In this document: positions 6,732 through 10,930 of the stretch, in pieces
Numbering within the stretch: the stretch's first letter is position 1
How the letters are laid out: every line of letters begins with the position of its first letter
Origin: Bacteroidota bacterium
GTDB lineage: Bacteria; Bacteroidota; Bacteroidia; Bacteroidales; Prolixibacteraceae
Assembly: GCA_030691295.1 (NCBI GenBank)
Contig: JAUYEQ010000156.1
Location: 1-10,930, forward strand
Direction: 5' to 3'
Length of the DNA stretch: 10,930 nt
Translations under genes and position numbers: made by a program
The notes under the pieces: model-generated
Told to the model about the DNA's origin: nothing
Database searches by the model: none
Seen by the model: the letters and a program-made list of their open reading frames with translations, nothing else

Positions 6732-6870
6732 CAAAAAAAGTATTCCCATGATAAACCGTATTTTCCTATTTAGTTTGATTTTCGTTCTTGCAGCGGGTAT
6801 ATCCAAAGTTTTTGCCTGTACCAACCTGATTGTTACCAAAGGCGCCAGCAGCGATAAATCGGTAATGATT
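6720..6870 (+). repeat. Diverged direct repeat, right copy (C69 gene leader and 5' end)
   Basis: This is the partner of 5071-5220. The distance between repeat starts is about 1.65 kb, and the enclosed DNA holds the ATPase gene and its upstream region. Confidence 0.92.
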
Positions 6871-8490
6871 ACCTATGCCGCCGATTCGCATACGCGGTAT
6901 GGCGCCATTGCCTTTTATCCGGCAGCCGACCATCAACCCGGCGATTTATGCGAAGTTTTCCATTACGAAAACGGCAGGTTGCTGGGAACTATTCCTGAAG
7001 TTGCACACACGTACTCTGTCGTTCAGTTTATGAACGAGCACCAGGTAGCGATTGGTGAAACCACGTTCGGAGGGTTGGACTCCCTGGGCGTGCAGCCCGG
7101 AGCCATTCTCGATTACGGCTCGCTGATGCGCATCGGATTGCAACGCTCGAAAACTGCCCGCGAAGCCATTCGGGAGATGACCGAACTGGTGGCTCTGCAT
7201 GGTTATGCAACCTCTGGCGAATCGTTCTCTATCTCCGATGCCAACGAAGCGTGGATCATGGAAATGATCGGCAAAGGGAGACACGAGAAAGGAGCTGTTT
7301 GGGTAGCCCGCCTGATTCCCGATGGCTACGTGAGCGGTCATGCCAACCAAGCACGGATTACGACTTTCCCCTTTCAGAAAACCAACAATTGGAACGACCC
7401 AAAACAAACCGTTTTCCATTCGCCTGACGTGATCAGCTTTGCGAAAAAGCACGGGTTCTATAACAGGACCGATGCGGCTTTTAGTTTTTCGGACGTGTAC
7501 AACCCGCTTAGTTTTGGCGGTGCGCGTTATTGCGATGCCCGGGTATGGTCGTTCTTCCGAAAAATAAACAAGGAAATACGCGATAACCAGGATTACACCA
7601 ATTATGCAATGGGCAAATTCAGGCGTGACGCCAAATTTATCGACCAAAGCGCAAATCCAAACGGCTTCGTGTCGAACCGATTGCCATTGTGGGTAAAACC
7701 AGATGCGCAGGTTTCGCTTCAGGAGGTGAAAAATGCGATGCGCGACCACTACGAAGATACGCCGATGGATATGCGCAACGATCCGGGAGCCGGACCGTTC
7801 AAATCGCCTTACCGCTGGCGTCCGATGGAATTTGTGGTTGACAGTTTAAGGTATCTGAACGAACGCGCTGTTGCCACCCAGCAAACAGGTTATAGCTTCG
7901 TTGCACAATCCCGAGGCTGGCTTCCTGCACCCGTTGGCGGTATTTTCTGGTTTGGAGCCGACGATGCCGACGGTTGTGTGTATGCTCCTGTTTACTGCGG
8001 AGTAACCAGAATTCCGGAGAGCTTTGCCATCGGCAATGGTTCAATGGTCAGCTGGTCGGAAACATCGGCACATTGGACATTCAATCAGGTAAACAACTGG
8101 GCATATTCGCGTTATAACCTCATTCATCCTGAAATTGAAACCTACCAGGCACAGCTCGAAAACCAGTTTGCATCCGAAATACAGGTAGTTGACAAACAGG
8201 CATCGGAACTTTACAAGCAAAATCCTTCAGCTGCTACCGGTTACCTAACCGGCTATTCGGTATTTTCAGGAAATAAGCTGGTAAGCGACTGGAAAGCATT
8301 TTACCAATACCTGTTTATGAAATACATGGATGGGAATGTGAAACATACCGATGGGCACAAGTTGCTGGAAAACGGAAACGGGAAAAATATTCCAAAACCA
8401 CCGGCACAACCCGGTTACGGCAATGAATGGGAACGAATCATGATTCAGGGAACCGGCGACCGGCTGAAAGTTCCAAAGGGTGAAAACTAA
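6748..8490 (+). CDS. Peptidase family C69 dipeptidase, secreted
   Basis: A 580-residue Ntn-hydrolase of peptidase family C69, related to Lactobacillus PepD. After the signal peptide (MINRIFLFSLIFVLAAGISKVFA) the mature protein begins at Cys24, which serves as the N-terminal nucleophile, so export and catalytic maturation coincide. Conserved family parts include CTNLIVTKGASSD, ITYAADSH at 41-48, a GETTFGG segment, and GSMVSWSETSAHWTFNQVNNWAYSRY near 430-455. I use the ATG at 6748; the open frame continues back to a TTG at 6649, but that would bury the signal peptide and the leader is conserved in the truncated copy. Residue 36 is Lys in the ASSDKS loop, where the truncated copy has Gly as I expect for the family. 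It probably cleaves dipeptides in the periplasm. It ends before the terminator at 8514. Confidence 0.92.
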   Translation: MINRIFLFSLIFVLAAGISKVFACTNLIVTKGASSDKSVMITYAADSHTRYGAIAFYPAADHQPGDLCEVFHYENGRLLGTIPEVAHTYSVVQFMNEHQVAIGETTFGGLDSLGVQPGAILDYGSLMRIGLQRSKTAREAIREMTELVALHGYATSGESFSISDANEAWIMEMIGKGRHEKGAVWVARLIPDGYVSGHANQARITTFPFQKTNNWNDPKQTVFHSPDVISFAKKHGFYNRTDAAFSFSDVYNPLSFGGARYCDARVWSFFRKINKEIRDNQDYTNYAMGKFRRDAKFIDQSANPNGFVSNRLPLWVKPDAQVSLQEVKNAMRDHYEDTPMDMRNDPGAGPFKSPYRWRPMEFVVDSLRYLNERAVATQQTGYSFVAQSRGWLPAPVGGIFWFGADDADGCVYAPVYCGVTRIPESFAIGNGSMVSWSETSAHWTFNQVNNWAYSRYNLIHPEIETYQAQLENQFASEIQVVDKQASELYKQNPSAATGYLTGYSVFSGNKLVSDWKAFYQYLFMKYMDGNVKHTDGHKLLENGNGKNIPKPPAQPGYGNEWERIMIQGTGDRLKVPKGEN

Positions 8491-8513
8491 AACTGATTGT
8501 TCATTTTACTACG

Positions 8514-8553
8514 CAGAAACGGGAGACTCAATTGAACCTCCCGTTTCTGTTTT
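8514..8553 (+). terminator. Rho-independent terminator after the dipeptidase gene
   Basis: A perfect 12-bp stem, cagaaacgggag (8514-8525) with ctcccgtttctg (8538-8549), around a 12-base loop, followed by tttt and a further T-rich stretch. It lies between convergent genes. The reverse strand has a weaker T run, so it mainly serves the plus-strand transcript, though the stem may also slow the other. Confidence 0.88.
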
Positions 8554-8569
8554 ATTGTTTTTTCAATAG

Positions 8570-9601
8570 TTAATCGTCGCCAAACGAAACGCCCATTTTC
8601 CGGCCTTTCAATACCAATCCGTGATTGTGATCAACAAGCCTGAGTTTACCGCCAACTTCTTCAAGTGCAACAGTTGTTAACTCGTTTTTAATCAAGGCTA
8701 CCATTGTACCGAAATTTTCTTCGGCAATACACTGTGCAGCAAAAGCTCCGTAACGTGTAGCCAGAATGCGGTCCATTGGGGAAGGAGATCCGCCACGCTG
8801 GGTGTAACCCAAAACAGTTTCGCGTGCTTCAACATCAAGTTTTGCTTGTATTGATTCGGATAAATACCTTGCCGCAGACATGTTTTTCGGATGTTCAATT
8901 CCTTCGGCAACCACCACAATTGTATATGGTTTATTGTGTTTGTAGCGGGATTTGATTTTCGAGATAACCGATTTCATAGAATATTCGATTTCAGGTATCA
9001 GGATGATATCACCCCCACCGGCCATTCCTGCATAAAGAGCAATCCATCCGGCATTGTGGCCCATTACCTCAACAATCATTACCCTTCCGTGTGAGTTGGC
9101 AGTACTGTGCAAGCGGTCAACAGCTTCAGTAGCAATAAGAACTGCAGAATCAAAACCGAAGGTCAGGTCAGTTCCATACACGTCGTTATCAATGGTCTTT
9201 GGAATTCCAACTACATTTAAACCAATCTTCGACAATAAATGCGCAGTTTTCATGGTTCCGTTTCCACCAATGCAAACCAAAGCATCCAAACCGAGGTCGG
9301 TGTAATTCTTTTTGATCAATTCAGGTTTGCCATTGTCCTCTTCAGTCACAATTTTAAAAGGTTTTTCGCGCGAACTTCCAATTATTGTGCCTCCAAGCGT
9401 TAATATACCTGATAAATCTTTTTCCCTGAGTTCTACATATTGCTTATGAATCAGTCCGGTATAACCTGATGAAAACCCTATCACCTCCATACCATATTCA
9501 ATAATGGCTGTTTTTCCAACTCCCCTGATCGCAGCATTCAATCCGGGACAATCGCCACCGGCAGTCAAAATGCCTATCCTTTTCACTTTTTTATGACCCA
9601 T
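8570..9601 (-). CDS. pfkA: 6-phosphofructokinase, mixed ATP/PPi-type group
   Basis: A 343-residue cytoplasmic enzyme that phosphorylates fructose 6-phosphate at the committed step of glycolysis. The PFK fold is clear from GILTAGGDCPGLNAAIRG at 10-27, IGGNGT at 111-116, PKTIDND with catalytic base Asp138, VEVMGHNAGW at 177-186, AEGIE with Glu234, and LGYTQRGGSPSPMDR at 264-278. The donor-site residues are informative. The position equal to E. coli Gly104 is Gly115, as in ATP enzymes. The position equal to Gly124 is Lys135, as in PPi enzymes. The position equal to Asp103 is Asn114. This mix fits the group III (mixed-substrate) PFKs, so the phosphate donor cannot be decided by eye. The sequence starts MGHKKVKRIG at 9601. 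It is convergent with the dipeptidase gene and divergent from the DUF1080 gene. Confidence 0.93.
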   Translation of the reverse strand: MGHKKVKRIGILTAGGDCPGLNAAIRGVGKTAIIEYGMEVIGFSSGYTGLIHKQYVELREKDLSGILTLGGTIIGSSREKPFKIVTEEDNGKPELIKKNYTDLGLDALVCIGGNGTMKTAHLLSKIGLNVVGIPKTIDNDVYGTDLTFGFDSAVLIATEAVDRLHSTANSHGRVMIVEVMGHNAGWIALYAGMAGGGDIILIPEIEYSMKSVISKIKSRYKHNKPYTIVVVAEGIEHPKNMSAARYLSESIQAKLDVEARETVLGYTQRGGSPSPMDRILATRYGAFAAQCIAEENFGTMVALIKNELTTVALEEVGGKLRLVDHNHGLVLKGRKMGVSFGDD

Positions 9602-9646
9602 AATATCTTAATTATAAATGATTAAATATAAGTTCCTTATACGCTG

Positions 9647-9654
9647 CAAAGTTA
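9647..9654 (-). promoter_or_regulatory. Promoter -7 box of the pfk gene
   Basis: The minus strand reads TAACTTTG, a full match to TAnnTTTG, giving a leader of about 38 bases to the ATG at 9601. A 13-base palindrome, ctgatttaatcag (9666-9678), covers the expected -33 region and could be an operator, although short AT-rich palindromes also arise by chance. Confidence 0.6.
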
Positions 9655-9741
9655 CAAAAACGATTCTGATTTAATCAGTCGGATACAGGCTATTTTTTCA
9701 GCACAATCAAACTGGCAGGCAATTTTTTGCTGAAGTTTTAT

Positions 9742-9749
9742 TAACTTTG
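9742..9749 (+). promoter_or_regulatory. Promoter -7 box of the DUF1080 gene
   Basis: TAACTTTG, identical to the box of the divergent pfk gene, predicts a leader of about 50 bases before the ATG at 9805. No clear -33 TTTG is seen at the right distance. An inverted repeat, ttcagca (9697-9703) with tgctgaa (9728-9734), lies just upstream and is a weak operator candidate. Confidence 0.55.
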
Positions 9750-9804
9750 TCCTTGTCAACTGTAAACCAAAAATAAATTTTCAATAAACTAAAATTAATT
9801 TAAA

Positions 9805-10593
9805 ATGAAAAAGATCTATTCATTTTTAGTGATCGGCACTATCGCATTTTCCCTTGCATCATGTCAGGGCGGTCAGAAAAAAACAGGAGAAAAATCAGCA
9901 ACAGTAGCAGCTGAACCTGAATTGAACAAGTTAAGTGCAGAAGAAGCCAATGCAGGCTGGACGCTTCTTTTCGACGGAACAACTTCTACCGGCTGGAGAG
10001 GATACAACAAAACTGAATTCCCCAAAGGATGGAAAGTTGTTGACGGAACCTTGCATTGCATCGGAACCGGAACCGGAGAAGCTGGCGCTGAAGATGGTGG
10101 CGATATTCTTTACGACAAGAAATTCAAAAACTTTCACCTGAAAGTTGAATGGAAAATTGGTGTCGGCGGAAATTCTGGTATTTTCTATCTTGGACAAGAA
10201 GTTCCGGAATGGCCAATTTTTAAAACCGCTCCTGAAATGCAGGTTTTGGATAACATTAACCACATCGATGCAAACATGGGCAAAGACGGAAACCGTCAGG
10301 CCGGCTCGTTATACGACCTGATTCCGGCAAAACCACAAAATGCAAAACCTGTTGGCGAATGGAATACTGCCGAAGTAATTTGCTATAAAGGAACTGTGGT
10401 TCACAAACAAAACGGAGAAACTGTTCTCGAATATCATTTGTGGACCGACGACTGGAAAAATCTGGTTAAAAACAGCAAATTCCCTGAACTGAATCCGAAT
10501 TGGGCTGATGTAGCGAAAGAAGGATACATTGCTCTTCAGGATCATGGCGACAATGTTTGGTACCGCAACATAAAAATCAAAGAAATGGAATAA
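9805..10593 (+). CDS. DUF1080 lipoprotein (3-keto-disaccharide hydrolase type)
   Basis: A 262-residue secreted lipoprotein with signal MKKIYSFLVIGTIAFSLASC and the modified Cys at 20, followed by a linker to about residue 45. The rest is one DUF1080 domain with a jelly-roll, concanavalin-like fold. Motifs seen are GWTLLFDGTTSTGW at 51-64, GGNSGIFY at 121-128, PEMQVLDN at 143-150, AGSLYD at 166-171, GEWN at 184-187 and IALQDHGDNVWYRNIKIK at the end. Some family members hydrolyse 3-keto-glycosides made by a partner dehydrogenase, and others have unknown roles. No oxidoreductase partner lies in this window, so the substrate is open. It has its own promoter box and terminator and appears to be a single-gene unit. 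Confidence 0.88.
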   Translation: MKKIYSFLVIGTIAFSLASCQGGQKKTGEKSATVAAEPELNKLSAEEANAGWTLLFDGTTSTGWRGYNKTEFPKGWKVVDGTLHCIGTGTGEAGAEDGGDILYDKKFKNFHLKVEWKIGVGGNSGIFYLGQEVPEWPIFKTAPEMQVLDNINHIDANMGKDGNRQAGSLYDLIPAKPQNAKPVGEWNTAEVICYKGTVVHKQNGETVLEYHLWTDDWKNLVKNSKFPELNPNWADVAKEGYIALQDHGDNVWYRNIKIKEME

Positions 10594-10607
10594 TCGGATT
10601 ATTCAAT

Positions 10608-10648
10608 AATACAAAAAAGCCTCCTGAAAAGGGGGCTTTTTTTGTATT
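10608..10648 (+). terminator. Rho-independent terminator after the DUF1080 gene
   Basis: The arm aatacaaaaaagcctcct (10608-10625) pairs with agggggctttttttgtatt (10630-10648) around a gaaa tetraloop, with one T-G wobble and one bulged T. The T run is built into the right arm, and the long symmetric A and T runs suggest that it can act in both directions. Confidence 0.87.
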
Positions 10649-10678
10649 ACCTTAACTCCGCAAAACAAAATCAATAAA

Positions 10679-10724
10679 AATCGGGAAGCCCTGTAAAATC
10701 AAGCGTTACAAAGCTTGCCCGATT
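10679..10724. repeat. Imperfect inverted repeat upstream of the transposase
   Basis: aatcgggaagc (10679-10689) pairs with gcttgcccgatt (10713-10724), with one unpaired base in the right arm and a 23-base loop. It may be a structure near the element's end or a protein-binding site. Confidence 0.55.
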
Positions 10725-10729
10725 GATTA

Positions 10730-10753
10730 TTTTTCACTTATTTAGGTGAAAAA
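10730..10753. repeat. Stem-loop just before the transposase start
   Basis: A perfect 8-bp inverted repeat, tttttcac with gtgaaaaa, around an 8-base loop and ending 11 bases before the ATG. Structures like this in insertion sequences can block translation from transcripts that read in from outside. That role is an inference. Confidence 0.6.
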
Positions 10754-10764
10754 CATCGTAGCGG

Positions 10765-10930
10765 ATGAAAATTACATATTCTTCAGAAAAAATCAACTCT
10801 TTTGGCGGAATTAATTTTGCTGATCATATTATCAGAAGTGCCTCGATTTATGAAACCATTGACAAAACCCTTGGCGGGCGTGGGTTAAAAGCAGAATATT
10901 CGTACAGTGACCTGTTCCGGTCTTACCTGT
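10765..10930 (+). CDS. IS1380-family transposase, N-terminus (partial)
   Basis: The ATG at 10765 opens a frame of 55 codons that runs off the window. The pattern is that of IS1380-type DDE transposases: a short lead (MKITYSSEKI), SFGGINFADHII, a helix with IYETIDKTLGGRG, then AEYSYSDLFRSYL. This N-terminal region belongs to the DNA-binding part, and the catalytic acidic residues lie beyond the edge. Nothing suggests it is broken within the visible part. It is preceded by a stem-loop at 10730-10753. Its insertion directly behind the DUF1080 terminator leaves that gene intact. The family call rests on memory of the N-terminal motif. Confidence 0.8.
   Translation, partial: MKITYSSEKINSFGGINFADHIIRSASIYETIDKTLGGRGLKAEYSYSDLFRSYL

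Larger units (their letters stand above)
10649..10930 (+). mobile_element. Left part of an IS1380-family insertion sequence (partial)
   Basis: The start of an IS1380-type transposase gene at 10765 implies that the element's left end lies between the terminator at 10648 and the ATG. I cannot define the terminal inverted repeat because the right end is outside the window. The start given here is only the earliest possible limit. Confidence 0.55.

Noticed and set aside
6649..6747. Extension of the dipeptidase to an upstream TTG start
   Set aside because: It would place 33 residues before a clear signal peptide and include the conserved leader and promoter region in the coding sequence.
5071..6870. 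Composite transposon or CRISPR-like reading of the two repeats
   Set aside because: There are only two copies, they are diverged and coding, no transposase lies between them and no spacer array is present.
6946..7749. A 267-codon minus-strand open frame
   Set aside because: It lies wholly antisense to the well-supported dipeptidase gene and its product shows no recognisable domain. It is a by-product of codon use on the other strand.
1..10930. tRNA, rRNA, CRISPR array or riboswitch
   Set aside because: I saw no tRNA-like cloverleaf, rRNA motif, regularly spaced repeats or recognisable riboswitch core on either strand.

Overview
The window looks like chromosomal DNA of a Bacteroidota bacterium, probably an environmental or gut polysaccharide degrader. 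Four intact genes encode lipoproteins with a Bacteroidota-style lipobox, Shine-Dalgarno sites are mostly absent, and several intergenic regions carry the TAnnTTTG -7 box of this phylum. The start of an IS1380-type transposase and a cluster of small palindromes also fit. The genus cannot be fixed from sequence alone.

Layout. (1) 1-4305: a rightward run of surface glycan-degradation genes. It holds a possible tail of an upstream gene, a GH43 lipoprotein, a cluster of three palindromic hairpins, a sialidase-fold (Asp-box) lipoprotein with a CBM9-like C-terminus, and a clan GH-A glycosidase lipoprotein, closed by a strong bidirectional terminator. The set suggests hydrolysis of a plant-type glycan, possibly arabinan, but no SusC/SusD pair or regulator is visible here. 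(2) 4380-6554: an AT-rich accessory segment on the minus strand. It has a VapBC-type toxin-antitoxin pair with a palindromic operator at its promoter, then an AAA ATPase with a DUF4143 C-terminus. Between them lies a 5' fragment of a C69 dipeptidase gene. (3) 6748-8490: the intact C69 dipeptidase gene. Its first ~120 coding bases and its leader match the fragment at 5071-5220, so the ATPase gene sits between two diverged direct repeats. (4) 8514-9601: a terminator, then a minus-strand phosphofructokinase of the mixed ATP/PPi group. (5) 9602-10648: a divergent promoter region, a DUF1080 (3-keto-disaccharide hydrolase type) lipoprotein and its terminator. (6) 10649-10930: the left part of an IS1380-family element, cut by the window edge.

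The three glycosidase genes and the DUF1080 gene probably all serve sugar release at the cell surface or in the periplasm, and phosphofructokinase feeds central glycolysis. VapBC and the ATPase look like acquired modules unrelated to this. I found no clear new multi-gene system. The most unusual structure is the broken dipeptidase copy next to the ATPase gene.
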